This document shows, piece by piece, positions 11,101 to 23,073 of a stretch of 64,000 nucleotides of DNA (position 1 is the first letter of the stretch; each line of letters opens with the position of its first letter). A model generated the notes under the pieces. It was not told the DNA's origin. It did not search any database and worked only from the letters and a program-made list of their open reading frames with translations. The position numbers were made by a program, and so were the translations under genes. The stretch is from NCBI GenBank assembly GCA_947044365.1, contig OX345646.1, forward strand, positions 5,558,178 to 5,622,177, in the 5' to 3' direction. This DNA comes from Petrosia ficiformis (Eukaryota; Porifera; Demospongiae; Haplosclerida; Petrosiidae).

Positions 11101-14100
11101 CTATACACTATTGTAATATAAGTTATTGAGTTACAGTATAATCCTTATGATAATAAACTATACACTATAGTATAAAGTATACACTACCTACCTGATCAAC
11201 TGATGTAAAAATATTAACCATACCAGCTGCTGTCGAGGAAGAAGACACATGTAAACGACTAAGAAGGGAACTGAACACAGCTTTATCCTGAGACATTAAA
11301 TTATCAATGGTCACTTTCCAACTGAAGGAAAAAAAAGGCTAGAGTCTTTTAGTGCTATGAATATATATATATATATATGTCAATAAAAGGGCACCATACA
11401 GTACAGTAATTACTCAGTAGTTTCATTTCCGCACTACAGTAGTTCAACAGTAGTTTTGACAGTATTTGGTGTACTTGTGAATTGAACACCACAGTAGTGA
11501 GACAGTAATTACTATACTATACTGACAGTAGAACTAAGATAATTACTGTTACTGTATGGTGATATTTTATTAACATATACTGTACTTGTCAATTGTACAC
11601 CACAGTAGTGAGACAGTAATTACTATACTATACTGACAGTAGAACTAAGATAATTACTATTACTGTATGGTGACATTTTATTGACATGTATTGTACTTAC
11701 TCAAAAATACAATTCTTTTCCATTATAAAGAACACAGGACCTAGAAATACTTCCAGTACTTCATCCTTCCAACATTTTCTTGTTACTTGAAATTCACTGA
11801 GTGATGCAAGCAACTTTACTGCATGACTGTATGTACCGCTGTTCATCACACTACTGGAGATTAGAGGTACATTGTATAGCAAGGATGTATACTAGTCCAT
11901 TAGTCTGTCTCTCTGCCTGTCTGTCTGTTTGTCTGTCTCTCTGCCTGTCTATCAGTATGTCTGTCAGTATGTGTGTCTATCAGTAATGTCTGTTTTTCTG
12001 CCTGTCTGTCAGCCAGTATGTCTGTCTATCGGTATGTCTGTCTCTCTGCCTGCCTGTCAGCCAGTATGTCCATCTATCAGTATGTCTGTTTCTCCGTCTG
12101 CCTGTCAGCCTGTATGCCTGTCTGTCAGTATGTCTGTCTCTCTAGCTGCCTGTCAGTATATCTCTCTGTCGTGTTATATTTACCTGTAGTTACGAATCGC
12201 TGGCCAGACACTTTTAAAGACAGTTTTCAATAGTGACGAGACTCTATCTTTCTCACTGCTGTTATACACACAATCAATAAAATGAGATAGTACCTTAAAA
12301 AAATGAAATATGATGAACTTCAAATGGTCAGTGTAAAGAGCTTACATTAGATAACACAGCCATTGCTTGAATTTCACTAGTCACATGACAGTCATGTGAC
12401 TGGATACCATGTTTCACATTGGGTATCTGGAAATCATTACTAAGTTCTTCAATTCCTTCTTGATTGCCATTTTTTATCTCTGATGTTGTGATGTCAATAT
12501 TAGTTGATTTCAGATCAGTGGTATCAGGAGATATAGGTGGTTGTTCTATCTTGTGGGTGATTAGATCTTGGGAAATCATTTGGGGCGTTCTGTCAGCATA
12601 TTGTGATAAAGAATCGCACAATTTATATATCATCTCCTACAACATGGAGGATGAATGGATGGATGGACAGATGGATGGAAGGATGGATGGATGGATGGAT
12701 GGATGGATGGATGGATGGATGGATGGATGAACATGATGAGTGGATGGACGGGTGGATGGATGGATGGATGGATGGATGAATGAGTGGATGGATGGATGGA
12801 TGAATGAGTGGATGGTAGGATGGATGGATGAATGATAAAGTGATGAATGGATAGAGAGAGAATATTAAATACAATTACACACTTGTAAATCTCTTCTTTG
12901 TTTTTTGTTAGTTTGAATATCAGGAATTGGAACACGACAAACAAACACATGTAGAATACTAAAAAAGATAATTATAATTATTAATTTATTATATTATATT
13001 ATGTATGTGTTATTGTATAGTAAAATACACAATGACTAGAACAATAGCCAGTTTGTATAAGTGTAATCTTTCATTGTATTCTCATATAATAGAAGTTGTA
13101 TTATATGAAGTATACAGGTGAAGACATATGTCTACTGAGCTTTGATATAAGTAGCCTCAACCATTTCATATAAGCTATAATCCAAGTTAGTGTAAATTAC
13201 TAGTTAGAGTATATTTATATTAAATATAAGAATTGCTACTTTTTTCATAAAGTATTGCTAATAATATTGTATTACTATATGGTATAGTGTATAGTTAGTG
13301 TATAGTAGACATTGTTAGGATTGTATCAGGTTTGTATGCGTTGTCACTCAAGAATGAGATCATTGTATTTTGTCACCGTGTCTCTCTCTACCTGGTTAAC
13401 ATACACACTAGATGAGAATTAAAATGGCTGTTCAGTTCCACTCCAGTTGTTAGAACATAATGGGTGTCTTTAAGGAATGACACAACGGCTGAAAATGAAG
13501 TGTTGAATTCTTCAGATAACTGCAAAGGACTGGAATTGATATATATAGATAGATAGATCAAAAAGAGGTACATAAATGTATAGTTTACCTAGATAAGTAT
13601 CGATAGAGAAAATGGAGGAGATGTTTTTGTCGTTCTCTTTCTAATCCTTCATCTTTTTCTTCTTTTTCAATTCTTCTCATATTCTCTGATGTCTCACTGA
13701 TACTATCTAGTAAATCCTCCAGTGATTGTAACTATATGTATATATGTATGTACACGTATGTACAATGTATGTATGTGTATGTATGTATGGATGTACATGT
13801 ACATATGTATCATGTTTGTATGTATGCATGTACGTACATGTACGTGTATGTATGTATGTGTATGTATATATGTATGTGTGTGTGTATATGTATGAATATA
13901 CATCATATGAATGTATACATCCATGTACATGTATGTGTGTATGTGTATGTATTTATATAGTACAAACATACCTTGAATGTATGCATTAGTTCAATCAGAG
14001 ATTCCCGTAGAGGTTTTTTGGATTTACCAATCAAATTCTACAATGTACAATGTATGTCTTTTTGTGTATGCATTTGAATTCATTACTTTATTATCATGCA

Positions 14101-17100
14101 TTAACCTTATGATATTAAACTATACACTATAGTACATATAAGTTATTGCGTTACAGTATAATCATGTATTAATCTTATGATATTAAACTATACACTATAG
14201 TACATATAAGTTATTGAGTTACAGTATAATCATGTATTAACCTTATGATATTAAACTATACACTATAGTACATATAAGTTATTGAGTAATAGTTGTCTTA
14301 CCCAATGCATCCAAGCCTGTGCAACAGATGTATAGAATAAAACAGGATTTAGTTTTATTATTGGCTCTAGAAATTGCTTCAAAAGCAGTTCAACATCCTT
14401 GTATACAAAAAAATGGATGATAAATGGATGGATGGATGGATGAAAGAATGGATGGACAGATGGATGAAGGGATGGACAGATGGATCAATGAATGAATAGA
14501 TGAATTGATATGAATGGGTGGGTGGTTGTATGTATAGTTAAATAGAAATCTTACTCTTCTCATCATACTGCCTGCCCTTTTCTTCCTTCCCTCAAGCGAG
14601 CAATATTCTCTCCATAATCTAGTGACCGTACCATAAACATGTTGTAATAACCATAGAACCTTTTGACCTGCAGGAGAGGACACACCACAGTACCCTCGCT
14701 GTTCCTCTTCATACCTATCTACCTCAATATCGTCACCTCCACTAAAAGCACCCCCAAATAACCAAGCAAACATAGATGACGACTTCTCCTGTTGATTATA
14801 AGCTAATTTTGCAGACACTTGAAAAGGCGATTCCATATTGTGGTGATCCATACTAGGTAGATCCCAGAATGGGTCTGGGACTTGGTAATGCAACATGGGA
14901 TTCAGACTGGAAGTATTGGCTTTTGGAAACAGTACCACATCATTATCATAGATATTTGGAAGTAAACAGTAATGTACTATACAAGATATTACTTGTATAT
15001 ATGCAACTATAAGCTCATTACTGGAGCATGAAAACTGTGTATTGCTGTTACTACTGTTCTCAATACTAAACTCATCCACTGTGTTTGGAGGTATGGAAGT
15101 TTCGGAATGCGTCTTTCGTTTGATGATTTCTTTAATATTTTTACAACTTAGCTTGAGGATTTTCGGAGCAATTACATCAAGATCTTCTTTAAAGCTCGAA
15201 AGAGAGAGTTTTAAAATAGAGAGGAGATGAATATGTATATAACTAAAAGAAACAGATGATAAAATACTGTTAACAATATGAAGAAACATTGGTTGTGATG
15301 TCACAGCATTGCCTGGTACATACTCCAGCTCTCTCAAACTTGTTATATCATTTCTACTTCTCGTTTTTGAATGAGACACACATGGAGATTCTACTAGGTC
15401 AGATGCCAAAGATTCCAAAACGATTTCACAGTAAACTGCTTTCAAAAGTTGATGATACAAGGGACGTATGCTAGAAACAGATATATTTCTGTATTGCACG
15501 TGAGCTGCTGAAACTGCTATAGGGAATTTTTTTGGGATAACTGAAGCATGTGTATCCATCGAAACTGCATGCATTTCCATAGCAACTGGATTACGAGCCT
15601 GAGTTTCCATAGCAACTGGATCATGGGTATGCTCATACACAGCAAATGGATCATTGACATGAGTATCCATACTATGGGTGTGTGTCTCCATAGTAACTGG
15701 ATTATGGGCATGTGTATCCATAGCAACTGGATTATGGGCATGTGTATCCATAGCAATGGGATTTGTCTCCATAGTAACTGGAGTACCATACTCTTGAGCG
15801 TATATATCTACTAAGTGTAATAACGCAGTCAAAGTATTTTTCTGTACATCACAAATAGTCAGCAAACCATGAATATAGCTTATATTATTTAAACTACCAT
15901 TAAAAGCAGGCACTGGGTGGATTTCGGAAACGATTCGCAACATAGAACTCAAAATACGAACTGCTAAACACGTGGATGCTATCTTAACATCAATAAGACA
16001 TTGAGTATCTTCTGAGTTTGTCTCGAGCCATTCTGGGTAGTCCGTTAAAAGTAGCTCAAAACAATACGAGAGAAGTACTTCCAAGAAACTTCTGGATTTA
16101 TTAGAAAGAAACTTTGTTGGTCGTGAGGGGACAGTTGTCTCGGATGTCTCAGTGACGTTATGATTACCTGAAACACTCAATGAGATACTCTCATCTTTGC
16201 TCAACGAAGGGGTATATCCATTATTGGAGTCTGGATCTTTCAAGTAAGCATTTGCTAAAGAAGAACATATCAACTGCGGATCTACAAGGAGGAAAGACAT
16301 TAAAAGTGACAATCCATACTTCAACCTCGGAGCATCTACTGTCTCTGTGAAATAGAGAGATGGATAGAACAAGCTCTGAGCCTCTTCCTCCTCCTCTTCC
16401 TTCTCTTTCTGGATCTCATTATCTTCTAAGGAAGCGTAATAGTATTTAGCAAACGTTGCATGTTTCGGATCTTTAGGTTTCTCAGTTTTCGGTTTTGTTC
16501 TTGCAGGACAAGCGTCTGTTATTAACGAATAGAGTGGCTGTAACGCTGATGAAAGTTTTAAGCTTAGAGAAACTGATTTTACCCATGTGGTTACACATTC
16601 ATGTATGTCAGGATGTTGACTTTGTAAACCTTCTATTATCCTGAGAGTGAGTCTGGTTTGGAAATAAAAGAAACTTAACCAATAGATGAATTGATGGATA
16701 GATAGATGAATGAATTAATAGAATATATTATATATAGATGGATGAATTGACGATGTATTTATGGATGGTAGATAGATAGATAGATAAATAGATGAATGAA
16801 TTGATAGATAGATAGATTGATGAATTAATTGAGGTGGATAGATGGATGGATATAGATGAATGGATAGATGGGTGAATGGATAGATAGATGGATGGAAGGA
16901 TGGATGGATGGATGGATGGATGGATGGATAGATGGATGGATGAATAGATAAGTAACTAATGCATGGATGGACTAATGCATGGATGGACTAATGCATGAAC
17001 GAATGAATAGGAATAGATATGATGGATTTATTGATGAATGTCTGAAATCACCTCTTAAAGCTTGTGATGTTCTCTTTAGATAGCGAATACTTCCAAAATA

Positions 17101-18824
17101 TAGTAAATTTGTCAAATGGTTCAGAACCATAATGTAAAAAACTTGATAATAGACTATCTTCTACAATTGTACTAGGTTGAGTGAGATGATGTAGTACATA
17201 AAGAAGAGATGAGGTCTCTTCATGATGAGCAGTAGAGGTATAGGAAAGGAGATTCCACAATATAATGGATGTAGCCTGGATTAATGACAAGACATTTTAC
17301 TAACTGATAACGTACTAACGTACTACATACATACATACATACATACATACATACATACATACATACATACATTAATACATACATATATACATACAGACAT
17401 ACATACATACATACATACATACATACTTTTATAAACTCTTTTCTTTCTTTCAATACTATACCAACTGATCCAAAGATATCCTTCAAATGATAATTATCTT
17501 CACACTCAATTCTCCAAAAACTTAACAGTGTCTCCAGAGTAGCGAGGAAGATATGCGGATTATGTGTACAGACACAACACATCATGAAACCATAACACCA
17601 AGACGAGTCACTAACTACATGTAATAGTGAAAAGAAATGATGTGGCAACTCATTTTAGTATAAGGCCTTTTAGTAAGGCATTGTGAGCTTTAGTTAACTA
17701 AAATTACAAGTCTACTGTACTATAATAGGTATAATGGATATATAATCAGTTGTGGGGTGTGCATTTACTGTAAAACACATCTTTTAGTCACCAAAGCAAT
17801 CGTTGTTTTGGTCTCTACTATATAGTAATGGTATAGTACTAATGATAATACTTTTGATTACAAAGTTAGCTCACATTTAGAGAGAAATAGAAAGAAGCTA
17901 ATGATTATCAAGTTGTATGAAATGAATGAGAACTAATTAAATTGGAGTGTCCATCTAGTCGAAACATTGGTGGTCAAAACCAGACCTTTTGTTGGTAAAT
18001 CAGACAACAATGATTACTAATCTAAAACCTTAAGAAACTAAACATGTAATATTAATTGTGATAATAACCTGTTTTTAATGATGTATCAATAGTACGTTTA
18101 GTACTCGTAATGAATTCCATGATCCGTTTTAGAATTGTACATGTCAAATTCATACATTCTTCCAACTCCAATCCATCATGAATAGTATAATTACATGACA
18201 TATGATCACATGATAATTTAACATCTTTGCAGTCTAGCACATCTTTAGCTGCTTGCGTTACTACCTCAGACGTTGGGATCTCCCTTGACCTCAATATATA
18301 CTGTGATATAAAATCGTTTGTCATCTGCTGTGTGAGTTGTAGTGTCTCCACTAATAATTTGAAAAGTTCATTTGAAATAGATTCTAGACTATTATTAAAT
18401 GATGGACTGTCTGTTATCTTGTTATCAGAGGACACTCGTGTCACTGGACTTGGTGGATGAACTTCTGTAAATGAATTTTTCTGAGTAAGTGGACTACCTG
18501 CCTGTGACCTGGTCAAACCTGTTTTACTAGTTTCTAATACTTGTATATTATGGTATAGTAATGACAATACTTTGAGTACGAAGTTAGTGGATGTCTTTAA
18601 GGCAAGTAAAGAAATGGATGGAAGTAAGTGATTGATAGCTTGTATGAAATGGTTAAGAAGAGAGGGAATGTGGTGATTAATGGACCCCTCCATGTTAGGC
18701 TATGGGGAGAAAAGGGAGAAATAAAGACAAACTACCTATATGTATGTATAATTTATATGTACATACGTACATGTACATACATACATATAGCATACATACA
18801 TACATACATACATACATACATACA

Positions 18825-18856
<32 letters not shown>

Positions 18857-21800
18857 GCATACATACATACATACATACATACATACATACATACATACAT
18901 ACATACATACATACAGCATACAAATATACATACAGCATATTTACATGTACATACACTGTACATACATACATATATACATACAGTGTACATACATACATAC
19001 ATACATACATGTACATACATACATACATACACACACACATACATACATACATACATACATACATACATACATACATACATACATACATACATACATACAT
19101 ACGTACGTACATATAAATACATACATACACTCATACATACATACATACATACGTACATATAAATACATACATATAAATACATACATACACTCATACATAC
19201 ATACATACATACATACGTACATATAAATACATACATATATATTTAACATACATACATACATACATACATACATACATACATACATACATACATGTACATA
19301 CATACATACATATATCCATACATACATACATACATACATGTACATACATACATACATACATACATACATACATACATACATACATACATACATACATACA
19401 TACATACATACATACTTAATACATACGTACATACGTACATACATACATACATACATACGTACATACGTACATACATACATACATACATACATACATACAT
19501 ACATACATACATACATACATACATACATACATACATACACACACACATACATACGTACATACATACATACGTACATACAAATACATACCAGTGGTAATAC
19601 TTGCAACAGAAATAACAGCAGGTCTATTCTTTTAAACAACACAGCATCTTCTTTCTCAACATCTGTTAAACCATTGATTAAGAATTCTTCTACCCATCTC
19701 CAGAAAATGGCCTCATCTAGTGCCATCAGAAGCTGATTAGCGGAATGCATCACCTCATTTCTGAGAGCACGTTTATTACTCTTTTTTAAAACTGGTTCCA
19801 AACCAGTCAAACCAGTTGTACTACCTATAATGGCCACACCTCCTAAACATTCTAACTGCATTTTGAAACAAGATACAATATCGGGCAAAATTTCAGGAAA
19901 AATTTCTGCTAACTCCGCTCTTTCAGCGAGTGCTTTTAAAATCCGATATGGAACTATATAACCCGTTTTATCATTAGTACTCTTAGATTGAGCTCCATGT
20001 TGCAATATTAACCTCAAAGCTTCTATAAGGTATGGACGTACAAAGGTACTAAAATATGGTGAAGTGTTGGTTAATGCGGCTGTTGAAGATAACAGTGCAG
20101 AATTAGATAAAGCTGATTTTTGAGTGTTGCCTAGCAACCATAAATAAAGGCGTCTGCTTAATGATGTGTCTCGTTTTAAGAGACATTGTAATGAAGCTGT
20201 GATGATGTGTGTGAGATGTGATGGTGAGATTGTGGGATTGTGAAATGGGAGAAGAAGCGATGTGATATCAAGTGAATGCCTAATAACTAGTGTATTAGAA
20301 TCTTGTAGAGAAGCAGTCAATGAGGTTACCTGTGTGTGTGTGTACATTATAATTATACTTGCAGTAAAGTAAAATATCAGTAAATTATTAGTAAATTATT
20401 AGGTAACTTATCAGTAAATTATTAGTAAATTATTAGTAAATTATTGGGTAATTTATCAGTAAATTATTAGTAAATATTTGGGCAACACATCAGTAATTAA
20501 GTTATTGGGTAATTTATCAGTATATTATTAGTAAATTATTAGTAAATTATCAGTAATTTATTAGTATATTAACAGTAAGTTATTGGTAATTTACGTTATT
20601 ACATACCACAAGACTTGAACACTCCTCAATCCTCTTCAATGTAACAGAGACATGAGATTTACCCTTGTTCAGATGAGAGAGGATGTATCCTGCTGCTGGC
20701 TGTCTCATAATAGGAGAATGAAGGAGAACATTCCACAAACCAATGGCAAAAGAGGATGGTGGAATAGCAGAACAGATAGAATCCAATAAATGAGTTACTC
20801 TATAGAAATTAATAACTATGATTAAAATTTGTATTACGTACATGTAATCATACATCAGGGTTTTTGATCCGTTTTGAAGCCTGGGCCAAATTGGCTCAAC
20901 AATGGTTAGTGTGTGCACCATTGGGAATACATCTTGAGCCAATTAACAAAGAGTTAATGCTGTTAGTGACAATATAATCATAATTAACTGTGCCATCTGG
21001 CCCAAAGAGAGAACTGTGCTGTGCCAAATTAGAAGCTCTTTGGACCAATGGTGTACCATATGAGCTTATCAAAAACACTACATACATACATACATACATA
21101 CATACACACAAACATGTACACATACATACATTACTTACATACATACATACCTACATGGATATATACATATACATATACATGTACATGTACATACATATAT
21201 ACCTACATACATACATACATACATACATACATACATACATACATACATGTACCTACATACATACGTACATATATACACATGTAAATACATACAGTATATA
21301 TATACACTGCACATACATGTATGTACATGTAGTATATACCAGTATATAGAAAAAATATAATATAATTATAAATTATGAAAATAATAAGAAAAGGAATATT
21401 TAGGAATGTCAAAATCGTGAATAAGGTTGGTATGGTAACAGCAGGAACAAAACTAAACAAACCACTTTCATATAATCATACATATGTAAGCACAGCTACT
21501 TTGTAGTATTACCATAATCTCTGGTATACATTTACCTTTCTACGTGTTCACTACCTTCTTCAATACCTGGTAACAATGCTAACAGGAACCCTTGTAATGC
21601 AGGTAATAATCCTGGGCCCAGTGGCAAGAAATATTGTTCATAAATATCAAGAAGGTGTGGTTTGACTTGCATAGAAGCATGATCGAGAAGAGGAAAGAGT
21701 CCACTAGCATAAAGGAAAAGATCTCTGGTGAGGCCATCAGATTGCACACGGTCAAATATAACCCTGTAGTTAATACAATAGTGGATGTTAATAGAGATGG

Positions 21801-22992
21801 GTGGATGAATGGGTGGATGGATGGGTGGGTGGATGGGCAGATGAGTGGATCGATGGGTGGATGAATGGGTGGATGAATGGGTGGATGGGCAGATAAATGG
21901 ATGGATGGATGGATGACTGGATGGATGGATGGGTGGATGACTGGATGGATAGATGGATGGATGGATGGGTGGATGAATGGACTGATGGATGGATGGTAGA
22001 TGTATGCCTGGATTGATGTAAGGAAGTATGGACAAATGGATGGACATATATGGATTAAGAGATAGATGGATCGACCGACAGGATGGATGGATGGATGGAT
22101 GGATGGATGGATGGATGGATGGATGGACAGATAGATACATGTAGATGAATGGATATATTATATCATATCCTTACTTATACACTTCCAGCACTTTCAAGTG
22201 TACCCCACCTGGTAAGTTAGGATGAAGACATTGGGAGAGACGTTTACATAACAGCTGTTTGTGTGGCAGGATATGGAAGTGGGTATAAGCCAACAGAACC
22301 TGTCGGAAATATTAAAAATTTGTATTATTAGAAATTATATTATGATGGTAGCGTCAAGGCTATAGTACCAATACTAGTTTGTGATTTGCTTGTTAATAGT
22401 GAATAAATTCATTTTGAGGTCAAACCAAACCTACACGCATGCATTCTACAAAATTGCTGCTCTTGAGATTGACTTAGAAGGCAGGAGGTTTCTGGATGGG
22501 TACAGTTTGTAGACATGTCAACTAGTACTGTTTCTGGAGCAGAAGAGCTTAGGCGCTGACCAATTCTGATACTTGCATGTTTTAGTCCTACCTTTGTACC
22601 TTCGTTGCTGTGACAGGTGTCTGCAGAAACTCTCATCACGTTACAGATTGGATCACTTGTCCGGAAACCACACCCTAAATTAAATTCCTTGACCAGGAAC
22701 ACTCTGACTTAATTTACTGATTATTTAAATTCGATTTATCTACTACAGGACAATTAAACCCAAGATCATAGGTTAAGTCTATCTCTAGGATCACTGAGGC
22801 ATAGACACTTTCTAATTACACGTGGGCGTGGTCAAGGGTGTGGCCTGTATGTCTTACTTTGTGTAGTCTTGCTAAGCAGGAGATTAGATCATGCCACTCC
22901 TTTGTAACTTCAAATCCTTTCAGAGCACGCTCAACAGAGACTGCAAATCTCTGAAACTTTGGATCTGAGCCTGGATTCCCTTCACTGGCCAT
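8116..22992 (-). CDS. DOP1: DOP1 / Dopey family protein, complete
   Basis: 23 exons read leftwards: 22992-22858, 22299-22175, 21763-21536, 20799-20607, 20329-19589, 18699-18069, 17614-17427, 17275-17052, 16652-14555, 14397-14302, 14037-13972, 13731-13589, 13529-13392, 12958-12883, 12636-12346, 12293-12184, 11853-11701, 11321-11192, 10160-10064, 9626-9490, 9435-9281, 8782-8575, 8322-8116. Frame is kept throughout, giving 2189 residues; animal DOP1 proteins are about 2300-2500. Family signatures: '[19 protein letters not shown]', '[18 protein letters not shown]', '[16 protein letters not shown]', '[13 protein letters not shown]', '[10 protein letters not shown]' in the N-terminal Dopey domain, and '[17 protein letters not shown]' and '[11 protein letters not shown]' near the C-terminus. 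DOP1 works with MON2 in endosome-Golgi membrane traffic. Exon 9 (2.1 kb) encodes an internal tandem repeat. Exons 7, 13 and 14 have the least certain acceptors. Starts 81 bp from the SLC46-like gene. Confidence 0.95.
8920..9262. repeat. Palindromic element with tRNA-like arms in DOP1 intron 21
   Basis: The left arm ('GATATGCAGGAATGAG' at 8921) is inverted at the right end ('CTCATGCCTGCATGTC' ending 9262). Each arm reads like a tRNA-derived SINE head: box A-like 'TGGCTCAGATGATAAGAGTG' with box B-like 'GGATTCAATTCC' on the minus strand (about 9030-8965), and 'TGACTCAGATGGTAAGAGTG' with a decayed box B on the plus strand (about 9148-9212). Best read as two facing tRNA-derived SINE copies or one foldback element. 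Confidence 0.65.
9775..10012. repeat. (TGTC)n-type microsatellite in DOP1 intron 19
   Basis: A TGTCTG/TGTGTC-rich imperfect tetranucleotide tract. Similar tracts lie at 11895-12175 (DOP1 intron 16) and 45105-45310 (NUP188 intron 16). Open frames through these are artefacts. Confidence 0.9.
10297..11165. repeat. 68 bp tandem satellite in DOP1 intron 18
   Basis: About 12-13 near-identical copies of a 68 bp unit containing 'TACATATAAGTTATTGAGTT', 'ACAGTATAATCATGTATTAA' and 'CTTATGATATTAAACTATAC'. The last unit before 11165 is truncated. The same unit occurs in another intron of this gene at 14092-14290. Confidence 0.95.
12645..12855. repeat. (GGAT)n microsatellite in DOP1 intron 14
   Basis: ATGG/GGAT repeat with GAATGAGT interruptions. 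Comparable tracts in this gene lie at 14410-14525, 16680-17035 and 21785-22140, all intronic. Confidence 0.9.
13735..13960. repeat. (TGTA)n tract in DOP1 intron 11
   Basis: Imperfect TATG/TGTA and ACATGTAC repeats filling the intron between exons 11 and 12. Confidence 0.9.
14092..14290. repeat. 68 bp satellite, second site (DOP1 intron 10)
   Basis: Nearly three copies of the same 68 bp unit found at 10297-11165, in the same orientation, about 3 kb away in a different intron of the same gene. Confidence 0.95.
15545..15790 (-). repeat. Coding minisatellite inside DOP1 exon 9
   Basis: About eight degenerate in-frame repeats on the theme '[10 protein letters not shown]' (residues ~1109-1190), including variants with [17 protein letters not shown] and [10 protein letters not shown]. 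The frame is uninterrupted on both sides, so the repeat is translated, probably as a disordered His-rich linker. Confidence 0.9.
17822..17942 (-). pseudogene. Degenerate partial duplicate of DOP1 exon 6
   Basis: This stretch of intron 6 resembles the 5' half of exon 6 at about 18545-18665: shared blocks include 'GGTATAGTA', 'AATACTTT', 'CAAAGTTAG/CGAAGTTAG' and 'TTGTATGAAATG'. It has substitutions and stops, so it is a relic rather than an alternative exon. Confidence 0.6.
18750..19587. repeat. (CATA)n array making up DOP1 intron 5
   Basis: About 840 bp of CATA/ATAC repeats with scattered GTAC, CTCA and ATTTAAC interruptions fill the intron between exons 5 and 6. The exon 5 donor, GTATGT on the minus strand, is contiguous with the array. 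Confidence 0.95.
20350..20590. repeat. AT-rich tandem repeat in DOP1 intron 4
   Basis: Repeated 'AGTAAATTATTAGTAAATTA' type units with TCAGTAA and TTGGGTAA variants. Confidence 0.85.
20856..21079. repeat. hAT-type MITE family A, copy in DOP1 intron 3
   Basis: Ends 'CAGGGTTTTTGATCC' and 'TTATCAAAAACACT' with the same interior as the copy at 5776. Flanks 'TCATACAT' and 'ACATACAT' are nearly identical 8-mers, as expected for a hAT target duplication. The (CATA)n tract 21080-21300 follows directly. Confidence 0.85.
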
Positions 22993-23073
22993 TATAAAGT
23001 GGACGGAGGTGGGGCGAGAATGCGGAGCTCGACGTCAGGGGGTGTGGCTAGCCAAAGTTAAAGGTGGACGAAA
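22993..23073. promoter_or_regulatory. Putative bidirectional promoter, DOP1 / SLC46-like
   Basis: 81 bp separate the divergent start codons. The spacer holds 'GGAGGTGGGGCGAG', 'GACGTCAGGG' (CRE-like GACGTCA) and 'GGTGTGGCTAGCC', and is more GC-rich than its surroundings. No TATA box is seen. Role inferred from position. Confidence 0.6.

Noticed and set aside
12464..12730. Plus-strand frame opposite DOP1 exon 15
   Set aside because: Shadow of the coding strand running into a GGAT repeat.
18736..19736. Several 70-460 codon frames over the CATA array
   Set aside because: Repeat read-through. Only the part from 19589 rightwards (DOP1 exon 5) is coding.
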